A DNA stretch of 64,000 nt from Tillus elongatus (lineage: Eukaryota; Arthropoda; Insecta; Coleoptera; Cleridae): the NCBI GenBank assembly GCA_964006375.1, contig OZ023265.1:162962118-163026117 (forward strand). Reading direction: 5' to 3'. The notes beneath the pieces are model-generated. The model searched no databases. It worked only from the letters and a program-made list of their open reading frames with translations, and was not told the DNA's origin. Made by a program: the position numbers and the translations under genes. Below, piece after piece: positions 24,561 through 34,420 of this stretch (positions are counted from its first letter, which is position 1; the number at the start of each line of letters is the position of its first letter).

Positions 24561-24641
<81 letters not shown>
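24549..24641. repeat. (AGT)n / (TAC)n trinucleotide tract
   Basis: About 30 AGT units on + (TAC on -). It sits exactly at the 3' end of the LINE remnant that lies on the minus strand, so it is best read as that element's 3' tail. The Ser and Thr/Leu runs in the frames are artefacts. Confidence 0.85.
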
Positions 24642-24646
<5 letters not shown>

Positions 24647-25745
24647 GGAGACCAACGCCAAGCAAGTAGGCCACAATGGGCCCTTTTTTCCAACTCCAGC
24701 AACCCAGCAACCATGCTCTACCCTTCTTCGGTTCCGTCGCCAAACCGCCTCGACCTCGAAATGAAGGCCGTGACGGTCTTCAATTGGACGGTACTTACCT
24801 AATTCATCTGCAGAGTCCTCTAACCGAAAAATTCTGCTCGAAGACTCCCAAAAGCCTCGCATTCACACAGGTAGTGGTAGGACGTTTCTTCACCCTCGCC
24901 GCATTCCTGGCAAATGGGATCCCTCTCTACGCCTATCAATGTGAGGTGTCTTCTAAGGGCGCAGTGGCCTGTCAGCACCCAAAGGATGCGGCGAAGCGTA
25001 GGTCGACTCCTACCGAGTATCCAGACAGCTTTATCTCTGTCCGGCCCCTCCACGAAGTCCCTCGCCTGCCTACAACCACCAACCGACCCCCAGTGCCTCT
25101 CCATGGCTTCCTCAGTCCACCTGTCTAAGGCGACAGAGAGCGTCTTCCTACCATTCGCGACCGTCCACCGGCCCAGGTCGGCAGCCCCCGTGACGGCTCC
25201 ACCGGCCGCAAGGTGAACCTCGGCGAGATGTCTCAAGGTTTCCTCGCCGGTGCTAGTCCAGCTCCCGTCCGGTTTCCTTAAGGATCCTACAGTACTGCCC
25301 AACTCCTGTTTGAGTACCCTTATCAGCCTGGCTGCGTCCGGCAGGGAATTGACTTGCCCGCAGTACGCGCGCCAACCAGCTCGTTTACTCCGTCGTAATT
25401 CCTTCTCAAACTCCCTTCTGGCAGTTCTAAACTCGTCCCAGGCCTATTACGTAGGCATTCCAGCTGGTCTTCCTTGGATTTCTCCTGGGTGGAGGACCCT
25501 CACGATCCACATCCAATTCAAAGCTGATTATACGATGATCAGACATTGATATGTGTTCCGTCACCCTCCAGCTAGATATATCCTCCGTTATTCCTCTGCT
25601 CGCTAACGTGATGTCGATCACCTCCTGCCAGATATGATTGACAAACGTCGGAGCTGTACCTCTATTTAGTATCACCAGGTTCGTTGTAGCCAAATACTCT
25701 GGTAGAGCCTCACCGCGTGGGTTGGTATTTGTGCTGCCCCACATA
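24642..25745 (-). pseudogene. R1/LOA-like LINE remnant lacking reverse transcriptase
   Basis: On the minus strand, 25744 down to ~25427 encodes the C-terminal part of an apurinic-type endonuclease (WGSTNTNPRGEALPEYLATT, VIDITLAS, SMSDHRIISFELD). After a frameshift, 25302-24820 reads SLRKPDGSWTSTGEETLRHL (the linker that normally precedes the reverse transcriptase) and then goes straight to the C-terminal domain (LTGHCALRRHLTLIG, CQECGEGEETSYHYLCEC). The reverse transcriptase between them is gone. A ~180-bp 3' region and the (TAC)n tail follow. It is non-autonomous, and may be a deletion derivative that multiplied or a single damaged copy. Confidence 0.75.
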
Positions 25746-26165
25746 GTACAGGCAATAGAGAATTTGTTTCTGCATTAAATTACAGGAGTTGTTTTTTTTT
25801 ATACATAGGTTCAGAATGACGTACTGAATATAAAAACGCAAAATCCTTACAAATTAGGAGGCCGGAAGTGCCGCCATTTTGAGAAAAACCGTTTTGGTCT
25901 ATATCTCCGTAACTGTGCACTTTAGGCCAAAAATGGTAATGACCTTTATTGTAGATAATTGCATTTCTCATGTTTTTTGTTAAATAATTTTTTTTTTGTA
26001 TCACTCACCGCTTACAACTTATACGACTATAGGATTCATTTATTGACTTTTTTCACCTATATCTTTGTTAATAATTGTTTAAAAAATAAAATGCTTATAA
26101 CTTAACTTTTCAATCGACAAATTTCCTACAATTTTTACTTGAAACTTTTTTTTCTAAAATTATTA
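25745..26165 (-). repeat. Interspersed repeat E, inverted copy
   Basis: Reverse complement of 5569-6010, from the complement of ATTGCCTGTAC to the TCGATTGAAAAG segment. It includes the complement of AAAATGGCGGCACTTCCGGCC. It abuts the 5' end of the R1/LOA-like LINE remnant. Confidence 0.7.
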
Positions 26166-26286
26166 TTAGTGCATTTTCTTTTAAAAAATTCACTAATGAG
26201 GAGACCCCGAGTTTAGAATTTTGAAAAAAAAAATTGAAATAGGCGCTAATTATGCCACCTAGAACACATACTCGGGGTCAGTTTTA

Positions 26287-26375
<89 letters not shown>

Positions 26376-26824
26376 ACCGATAACTCAAAAACGAATGGGC
26401 CGGTTTTAATTAAAATTGGTAAATACCTTCCACTTGTAAATGGCTTGGATAGGTTCGTTATCCAAGAAAATCGGCCCAGGTTTTCCCGGAAACTTTTGTG
26501 TTTTCTTTCGAAAAAAAATCATATCTCCGGAAATAACAAAGTATACGGTTTTACGTCATTATAGGTAAATTACACACCAAAATTTAGGTCTGTAGGTGCA
26601 AAGACAAAAAAGTTATAGTCATTTAAAGAAAAATAAATTGGGGTTTTCCTCAAAACGTCAAAGTCGCGAATTAAAACGTCAAAATTGGCAACATTTACGA
26701 AAAGAACCTGAAACTAATATAAGCTATGGTAAGAAAATGTCTCAAGAAGAATGTTTTACAAAGCCTGAAGTCTTAGCTTCAACCGTCATTGTCCTTCATT
26801 TTACAAAAATATTTCCAGAAAAAT
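26166..26824 (-). repeat. Modular (TA)n-core repeat, hairpin, core and long body
   Basis: Hairpin end at ~26168-26203, CCTAGAACACATACTCGGGG segment, (TA)n at 26290-26371, then CACCGATAACTCAAAAACGA and the long body with the open segment (frame 26596-26835: SYGKKMSQEECFTKPEVLAS). It runs directly into a second copy of repeat E. Confidence 0.7.
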
Positions 26825-27062
26825 TTGTCGATTGAAAAGTGCAACATTTAACGCGTTATAACTTTGAAAATATTGATTTTAGAAAAAAAAAGTTTTTTGT
26901 AAAAATTGTAGGAAATTTTTCGATTGAAAAGCTAAGTTATAAGCATTTTATTGTTTAAACAATTATTAACAAGGATATAGGTAAAAAAGTCAATAAATGA
27001 ATGCTAATAGTCGTATAAGTTGTAAACGGTGAGTGATACAAAAAAATTATTTATCATAAAAG
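26825..27062 (+). repeat. Interspersed repeat E, partial forward copy
   Basis: Matches 5569-5790 (TTGTCGATTGAAAAGTGCAA to GTAAACGGTGAGTGATAC) and the complement of 25975-26150. Together with 25745-26165 it flanks the modular repeat 26166-26824 in inverted orientation. Confidence 0.65.
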
Positions 27063-27760
27063 ATGAGAAATGAAAGAATTATAGATAATCCGGAGCTGTT
27101 CTATAACATTTGTTTTTCTAATGAATGCACGATTTCAATAAACGGAGCTATGAACAGATACAACTGCCGCTATTGGAGTGACATGAATCCTCACTTGTAC
27201 GGAGAATCAGCCCATACCCAAAATTCTTGGTCTAATTTTTACTCCTGGTAATTTGACTGGAGGGGTATCCTAATTTTCAGGAGAATGAGATAAGATGTTT
27301 TGACGTTCATAGTTTGACATTTTCATTGAAATTGTGTAATGTACAACCACAAGGTTTGGCTTATTTGTATAGAATATTGTATAATTATTTAGATAAATAC
27401 ATATACATCATAATAATAATACATAATCCACATTTTCAGTAAGATGGCGCCCCTCCTCATTATGCAGCTATGATCAGGAGATTTTTGGTTAGTCGCATTA
27501 CCCAGGTAGGTTGTTGTTTGATTTTAGATTACAGCTAGTTTGTAATTCAGGTTTGTCTAATTTTTTGTTTCGGGTCAGTTAGATCTCCAGACCTGGATCC
27601 CCTAGACTTTTTCCATTAGGATATTTAAAAAGCAAGGAAAACTCAACCACAAGATCTGCAGGATCTTATGCAGAGAATTACTACTGAATATCACATAATA
27701 GCCCCGGAGATGTTTGAGAATGTCAGAAGAGCATTTTGATCACACATCGTATTATTGTAT
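27063..27760 (+). pseudogene. IS630/mariner-like transposase remnant
   Basis: The frame 27063-27251 reads LFYNICFSNECTISINGAMN, then YNCRYWSDMNPHL, a region around the second catalytic Asp of DDE_3-type transposases (family pattern FSDES...NRxNxRYWSxxNPH). In this copy the Asp of FSDE is Asn (FSNE). Further on, ~27590-27740 gives SRPGSPRLFPL-type pieces in shifted frames: DLDPLDFFHLGYLKSKENST, the conserved 'D..PLDFFLWG.LK' segment near the third acidic residue, followed by stops. It is a decayed copy related to 61980-63130. Confidence 0.6.
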
Positions 27761-27837
27761 GAAAGCCGGTGATCATTTTGACCAATTAATCAATTATGAA
27801 ATACAATTACAGATTTTTTTCGAAAACACACAAATCT

Positions 27838-27973
27838 CTTTTTAGTGAATTTTCTTTAAAAAAAAATCACTAATGGGGAGATCTCGACTTTCGAAATTTG
27901 AAAAAATTTCTTCAAATGAGCGCTATTTAGGACCCCCGGAACCCAAATCCGAGGTCAGTTTCAGACTTTATAT

Positions 27974-28063
<90 letters not shown>

Positions 28064-29154
28064 TTATGTGTCACACCTATAACTTAAAAAATAATGGACG
28101 GATTTTGATAAAATTTGGCACATACCTTCCTTTCGCAAGTCGCTTGGATAAGTTTGTTAGCCAGGAAAATCCGCCGTTTTCCCGGAAAATTTTGTGTTTT
28201 CTTTCGAAAAAAATCGAAAAAAAATTATATCTCCAAAATTAACAAAGTAAGGGCAACCAAATTTCATACGCTGGTTTATATCATTAGAGGCAAGTTACCT
28301 ACCAAAATTTAGCTCCGTAGGTTAAATGACAAAAAAGTTACAGGCATTCAAAGAAAAATAAATTTGGGTTCTCCTCAAAACGTCAAAATCGCGATTTTAA
28401 ACGTCAAAATTGGTGAGTACCTTCCTTTTGCAAGTGGCTTGGATATGTTTGTTATCCAGGAAAATCCGACGAGGTTTTCCCGGAAAATTTTGTGTTTTCT
28501 TTCGAACAAAATTTATATCTCCAAAATTAACAAAGTAAGGGCAACCAAATTTTATACGCGGGTTTATATCATTATAGGCAAGTTACCTACCAAAATTTAG
28601 CTCTGTAGGCCAAAAGACAAAAAAGTTATAGGCATTTAAACAAAAATAAATTGGGGTTTTTCACAAAACGTCAAAGTTGCGATTTAAACGTCAAAATTGG
28701 CAACATTTAGGAAAAGAACTTGAATCTAATACGGGCTATGGAAATAAAATGTCTCAAGAAGAATGTTTTACAAACCCTGAAGTCTTAGTTTCAACCGTCA
28801 TTGTCTTTCATTTTAATAAAATGTTTCCAGAAAATTCATTTCAAATAGACCCATTCTCTGACGCTTGGCAGTAGTCTTAGCTATAGAGTTTATCGTTAAT
28901 AGTATATAATTTTTGTAGAATTTTCGTAAAAAAATCAATAAAACTCAATATCTCTGTTATACCAGATATGAAAAAAAATTGTATATATTAATTATAGGGT
29001 GTCTTAAACTACATCTTAAAAAATTATTTCTACAATCACAGGCTGGCCCATAAGTCGTTGGTGATACAAATTTCCTTTTTTTTTTTAATCAAACACGCCT
29101 TATGTTATTGCATTTTTGCATTTTCCATCGAAATATAATGCATGTTTGTAAGAA
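27838..29154 (-). repeat. Modular repeat: hairpin, (TA)n, duplicated long body
   Basis: Hairpin at ~27843-27872 (AGTGAATTTTCTTTAAAAAA), CCGAGGTCAGTTTCA segment, (TA)n at 27977-28058, then the long body. Its first ~285 bp occurs twice in tandem (~28110-28395 and ~28396-28680, each with AAGTGGCTTGGATA/AAGTCGCTTGGATA and TTCCCGGAAAATTTTGTG). The open segment is at 28677-28874. It ends in TGCATGTTTGTAAGAACAAA immediately before element M. Confidence 0.7.
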
Positions 29155-29475
29155 CAAAAATTCTGGACGCAGTAAGTGCGTTATGGTAGCGAATTTTGAT
29201 CAAATGCCTAATATTTGAATAGCTCAATTTGCTATTAACCTATAAGGTTGACCAAAAAACGAGTTTTTTCGGGAACACTTTAAGTTTACTTTCGGAAATT
29301 TTTTTACATTTTCAAACAATAAAGTTATTTTGATGAAACATGGCACATTGTTTTTACTATATAGATTATACTGGTAACCAAATTTGATGCCTGCTTTCTT
29401 AAAAAAACACACATTATTGCTATTAATAAATAGTTTTATGAAAATTCACTACCATAACGCACTTGATGCGTCCCG
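29155..29475. repeat. ~320-bp MITE-like element M
   Basis: Ends: TCTGGACGCAGTAAGTGCGT on the left and the complement of GGACGCATCAAGTGCGTTAT on the right. The interior has TTTTTCGGGAACACTTTAAG, a GTTATTTTGATGAAA segment and ACTGGTAACCAAATTTGATG. A further isolated right end lies at ~29640-29690. Confidence 0.7.
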
Positions 29476-29689
29476 AGATTTTATTTTATAGTCAGTAGCA
29501 ACTGGAATTCAATATAAGTGAAGCCACACATTCTAAAAAAGAACTGTAGTTGCGGTTCACATGAATGCATCCATGTTTTCAGGGACGGTCCTGTCAAGTG
29601 TTTTTGTTATTACCGAATTTTTAGTTATTCAAATTTGAAGCATTTAATACAAAATCCTTATCATAACGCACTTGCTGCGTGCCGATTTT

Positions 29690-30329
29690 TTTCCCTTAAA
29701 CAAGATGCTTCATCAAGAACAAAGCAAAAATTTGGTTTTCTTCGTTAAAAACTTTACGTTTACATTGAACAAATCCGTTTTCCTAATCCTACAATCGACA
29801 GTGCAATAATACAATAATTAATTGAGCACGCCATGACGTGCAACTGTTAATTTATTTTCATTAGGTAAGCAAACAAAGAGCAAAGCTACCGAAATCCTAT
29901 AAATAGACGTTTAAGTGAGATAAAACGTGACCTGGTGACTTCTGCCAGAGAGCAGGTCACACGATATCTTGTCACCTTGCGCCAGGACCCGGGAAAACTT
30001 GCCTTAATTACTTTATTTTAGACCAGATTAGACAGCAAAGTGTCGTGTACACGCTACCTACTACCTTCTGCCAAATAGATAAACCTACACACAACACATA
30101 ATTTAAACTACTTGTCTGAAAAATGACCACAAACGCAAAAATCGTCGAATGAAGGTAATTAGTTAACAACAAGAATAGAAACTCTAAAATTAGTTAATTT
30201 GAGGAATATATAAAATAAAATAGTTCATGAAAATAAATGTATTTGTCCATATAGAAGCAAGTTATGCATTCGGTTGCTTAACATGTTTTAATTTCATTAA
30301 AATTTTATATGAATATATAAATAAGTTAA
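29690..30329. other. No gene seen
   Basis: Mixed-composition DNA. Around 29925-30005 it is GC-richer (ACCTGGTGACTTCTGCCAGA) without an interpretable frame. Confidence 0.4.
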
Positions 30330-30655
30330 CTATCAAAAAGTCTAGACGCATCAAAGGCGTTATAGAAGTGAATTTTCATTAAAATGTTTTTAATAGCAAA
30401 TATGTGTTAATGCAAGCACGCATCAATTCGGTTACCGGTATAACTTATATGGTAGACACAATGTACCATATTTTATTAAAATAACTGATTGTTCCAAAAT
30501 GTACAAAAATGTTTCGATAATAAACTTTAAATGTTTCTGAGAAAACTGGTTCCCAAGCCAACGAACCTTAGGTCAATAGCAAATTGAGGTATTGAAATTT
30601 GAAGCATTACATGAAAATTCGCTACCCAAACGCACTTACTGCGTCTCAATTTTTT
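30330..30655. repeat. ~325-bp MITE-like element M
   Basis: Ends: GTCTAGACGCATCAAAGGCG on the left and the complement of GAGACGCAGTAAGTGCGTTT on the right. It has the same interior as 29155-29475. It is followed by the long body of the modular repeat in reverse. Confidence 0.7.
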
Positions 30656-31204
30656 GTTACAAACATACATTTCGTATAAATAATATTTCGATGAAAAAAG
30701 CAAAAATGCAATAACATAAAGGATGTTCAAAAAAAATAATTGTAGGTATCGCCAACGACTTATAGGCCAGCCTGTAATTGTCAAAATAATTTTTAGATGC
30801 AGCTCAAGACACGCTATAATTAACGTGTACAATTTTTTTTCTGGTATCCTGTATAATAACAATTATATCTGAACGCCCTTATGGCGCAGGTGGCTAGGTG
30901 CAGCCTGCAAAGCGAGAGGTCCCGGGTTCGATTCCCGGGCGAGCCAAGTTGACTCTGTCTGGAAAATTTAAATAATATTGAATGATGAGAAAGAATGTGC
31001 TAATGGCCTGAGATGCCGCAGCCAATAATATTTTTAAAAAAACAATTATATCGAGCTTTACCGTAGAAATGCACACGAAATGCGTCACGCTGTATATATG
31101 CAAACATATAAAAACTGCAACTAAACCCGGATATGGATTCTAGGGGGCCTAGTTTGCACTCATTTGAAAAATCTTTTTAACATTCAAAAGTCGCGGTCTC
31201 CTCA
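30656..31204 (+). repeat. Long-body fragment split by SINE, then hairpin-side flank
   Basis: The long body in reverse (30656-30869) is interrupted by a SINE with a 12-bp target duplication. It resumes at 31041 for a short stretch and is joined to a hairpin-side flank without (TA)n (CCCGGATATGGATTCTAGGG, TTTGCACTCATTTGAAAAAT), ending near CTCCTCATTAACGAAT at ~31210. Confidence 0.55.
30870..31040 (+). mobile_element. tRNA-derived SINE, family 2, full copy
   Basis: The head contains TGGCGCAGGTGGCTAGGTGC (A-box region) and a perfect T-arm CCCGGG/CCCGGG around GTTCGATT (B box GGTTCGATTCC). A ~95-bp body ends in TGCCGCAGCCAATAATATTT and an A-rich tail. It is flanked by an identical 12-bp AACAATTATATC at 30858-30869 and 31041-31052. 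The acceptor and anticodon stems do not pair properly, so it is not a functional tRNA gene. Confidence 0.85.
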
Positions 31205-31788
31205 TTAACGAATTTTTTCTACGAAAATTTGCTAAAAATTATAGACCGTTAAACCATAATCTTAACTAAAACTACTACCAAAGCATCAGAGAAAGGGTCC
31301 ATTTGAAATGAATTTTCTGGAAATATTTTAGTAAAATGAAGGACAATGACTGTTGAAGCTGAAGCGTAAGGGTTTGTAGAACACTCTTCTTGAGCCATTT
31401 CTTTTACATAACTCGTATTCGTTTCAGGTTCTTTGCCTAAATGTTGCCAAATTTGACGTTTCAAATCACGACTGACGTTTTGAGGAAAACCCACAATTGT
31501 TTTTCTTTAAATGCTTATAACTTTATTGTCTTTCAACTTAGAGACCTAATTTTGGTACCTGGTTCACTTATTATAATGCAAACACGTGTACCAAATTTGG
31601 TTGCCCTTATTTTGTTATTTCCAGAGATATAAAAAATTTACGGAAAAAAAACGCAAAGTTTCCAGGGAAAACCTGATTTCCTTGGCTAACGAACTTATCC
31701 AACCCACTTGCAAAAGGAAGGTACTTACCAAATTTGATCGAAATCGGCCCATTATTTTTTGAAATATCAGTGTGATATATACACACAC

Positions 31789-31877
<89 letters not shown>

Positions 31878-32000
31878 GTATATAATATAAACATATAAAA
31901 ATATAAACTGACCCAGATTTTGTGTTCTAGTGGGCCTAGTTCGCGCTCATTTGAGGAAACTTTTTAAAAATTCAAAAGTCGCGGTCTCCTCATTAGTATT
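31205..32000 (+). repeat. Modular repeat: long body, (TA)n core, hairpin flank
   Basis: Long body in reverse with the open segment on - (31249-31494), ATTTTTTGAAATATCAGTGT, (TA)n at 31790-31872, ACATATAAAAATATAAACTG, and CATTTGAGGAAACTTTTTAA ending near CTCATTAGTATTTTTT. The hairpin is lost. Confidence 0.65.
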
Positions 32001-32164
32001 TTTTTTTAACTGGATCACGAAAAATCACAACAAAATTCAATTTCCAGCAAAACAATTGCATCTTCGAAAATATTAAAATTGGTTTGATAAAAATTCTGTG
32101 TAAAAGCTTTTTCACATACCAAAATTTAAATTTCGAGATTAATACATAATTACGTTATTAGAAT

Positions 32165-32215
32165 TTTGGAAAAATGCATGAAATGCGCTACCGTACCGCA
32201 CTTACTGTGTCCGAA
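32165..32215 (-). repeat. Isolated GGACGCAG-type inverted end
   Basis: Complement of GGACACAGTAAGTGCGGTAC, a diverged M/modular end. Further on, at ~32280-32370, a decayed piece of the long body can be read in reverse. Confidence 0.5.
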
Positions 32216-33114
32216 CTTTTGGTACCGTTTATATATGGGTTTTGCGTTTATTAAATAACAAAATAGAACATTTTTAGAACACAAACTCCATCTTCGTAGA
32301 AATGGTCTGCTTCAGATGAATTTTCTGCTCACATTTTAGTCGAATGAAGAACGACAGCTACTCAAACAGAAATTTAAGACCGTATAAAGCACACTTTTTG
32401 CAATGCAGACAAGATATTTGTTTATTTGGTGGCGATAGATAATGCGTATAAATATTTTACATTTCTACATCTTAAGCGAAATGCTGATCAACAGAAAATG
32501 GCCAAACCTGTTAACTGTTAATTCCCGAAGAGTTGATTTGCACTTGCAAAGGCTCTATCGCTTCTAACAAGTCTAGCTTATAAATGTAAATAAACTTGTC
32601 CTCTTTGACTATTGTTGGCTACTGGTTTTGACTAACTACTTGGTCCCTTCTGTAGTTAGATCTTTGTGTTCAGATTTGCACCCCATTAAACCCAACCCCA
32701 TATTGTAATGTATTAAACAAAATACTATAGGAAAATGAATAAGCAACTAACTTTGACCTTATAAGCGGTTTGTCGAATACAAAAGACATTATAAAAAGCT
32801 AAAAGGTTACCAGCAAAGAAACATACAATTAATATAAACAAATTAAATATATTATCAAACAAAAATGTAGGAAAGCCAAAGAAGCATGGATGTAAAGAAA
32901 TACTGAAAAAATTGAAATAAAGGACAGTCAGATCCCAATAGGGAAGAAAACTGCAATATAAACCAAGAACAAATATTAAAGTAATATTTCCATGTTATAC
33001 TCAACTTCCATCAACTAATAAAACTATATTGCAATATATGTTGGAAGGTTTCAAACACCACACACTTATATACACGGTGTGCCAATTAAAACTTCCCACG
33101 TGGAAAATATCGAA
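32216..33114. other. No gene seen
   Basis: Apart from the decayed long-body fragment near 32280-32370, AT-rich DNA without a recognisable frame. Confidence 0.4.
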
Positions 33115-33575
33115 ATCAAAAAGTTCAGGACGCATCAAGTGCGTTATGGTACATAATTTTCAGTGAATGTTATTTCTCAATTTTCTATAAACCTAGAAAG
33201 TTGCATTTTGGTTGTAGTAAAGCAACATACCTACCAAATTTCATCAAAATAACTTTGTAATTTTGATACAATTTTTTTTCAGAATTTTTTTTTTGTTTGG
33301 AAAAATTAACTTTTTCAAAAAAACTGGTCTGATCGAGCTGGCTACGAACTCATCCAAGCTATTAATAAAAAAAGGTACTTGCTGAGTTTCATCAAAATCG
33401 GTTAATGACTTTTTGAGTTATCGGTTGGACGTGTCTCAGGTTTTTTTTTTCTTTTTTGCAAATTTTTGTTAAAAAAATATCGATGGTGAGACTTTTTGAA
33501 AATTTTTTCAAATAAGCGCGAGCTAGGCCGCCTAGAATTAAGATCCGGGGTCAGTTTCAGTTTTTATCTGTTTTC
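33115..33575 (+). repeat. Modular repeat without (TA)n tract
   Basis: Starts with TCAGGACGCATCAAGTGCGT, then the short body (ATTTTGGTTGTAGTAAAGCA, GCTGAGTTTCATCAAAATCG, TTATCGGTTGGACGTG). Where the (TA)n tract would stand there is a T-rich/other sequence, and then an inverted-looking CCGGGGTCAGTTTCAG flank. Confidence 0.5.
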
Positions 33576-33589
33576 ATATATACAGGGTA

Positions 33590-34420
33590 AAGCTCAATAT
33601 ATCCGTTATTATCATTTTTTCTCCTTCAGGGCTCGTCCGCTTCTTTGCCGCCCCGATAGAACCGCAGTCTTTAGCTTATTGTGCACGCCCTTTGTCTCCA
33701 CTCCAGCCATTCCAAAATCATTGTGCCTTGAACTAGTCTGCACAGCAATTGGTAGGGTGAAGTTTTATATTGCTCTGTCTCCGGTCTAGACTGACCGTAG
33801 ATCAGTTGCCTTTTGCGGTCCAGAGCTTTACACTCGCACAAGATGTGCTGGGCTGATTCCTCCCCCTTACCGCAGAGTCTGCATGCCAGGTCCCCCTCGA
33901 ACCTCCCCATTTTATGCAGGTGTTTCTTGACAGCCATGTGTCCGGTCAAGAGTCCTGTTATGTTTCTGAGCTGTCCTCTGCTAAGATTTAGCGGCTCCAC
34001 AGCTCTCTTTGGTCTGGGTTGCCCAATTAATGACTTCCTTTGTTTGAGCCCTGGCCAATCTGCCCAGTATGTCTTGTGCTGTTCCTCCTCCTCGTAAACG
34101 GTATGACGGTTGCTTTCTCGGGGCTCACCCCGAGCCCTTGACCAACCGTCCAGCTTTCCACCACTTAGGTGCTGTCTGCATGCGCTCCCACACTGACTGT
34201 TTAACTTTTCCTCGGACTATGATGACAATGTCGTCGGCATAGCCTTGTACCCCCTCCCGAGAGCCTCCCTAGCAGGCCGACCACGACTAGGCTCCAAAGC
34301 AGGGGATCCGTTATTATACAAGACACGAGAAAAAAAATGTATACGTTAATTATATGGTGTCTTGGGCCCCATTTTATAAAATTATTCTTACAATCACAGG
34401 CTGGCCCATAAATCAGTTTA
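33590..34420 (-). repeat. Long-body fragment interrupted by LINE
   Basis: AAAGCTCAATATATCCGTTA before the LINE and ATCCGTTATTATACAAGACA after it are contiguous in other long-body copies (12048-12085). The rest, to CACAGGCTGGCCCATAAATC, also matches. The insertion is marked by a 12-bp target duplication. Confidence 0.75.
33613..34305 (-). pseudogene. LOA/R1-like LINE, truncated and internally deleted
   Basis: On the minus strand it begins inside the reverse transcriptase with the catalytic box (tyrosine-Ala-Asp-Asp followed by IVIIV at ~34240). After the segment corresponding to 48230-48330 it jumps to the segment corresponding to ~49425, losing RNase H. It then encodes the C-terminal domain in frame 34000-33671 (LNLSRGQLRNITGLLTGHMA, CRLCGKGEESAQHILCEC). 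The 3' end is TATCGGGGCGGC plus ~40 bp. It is flanked by ATCCGTTATTAT at 33601-33612 and 34306-34317. This is a real insertion by target-primed reverse transcription, already shortened. Confidence 0.8.

Noticed and set aside
24507..24862. Poly-Ser, poly-Leu and poly-Thr frames
   Set aside because: These come from the trinucleotide tail of the minus-strand LINE remnant; the tract is a 3' tail, not coding.
30873..30945. Functional tRNA gene
   Set aside because: The T-arm and both polymerase III boxes are good, but acceptor and anticodon stems do not pair, and the unit continues into a SINE body with tail and target duplications.
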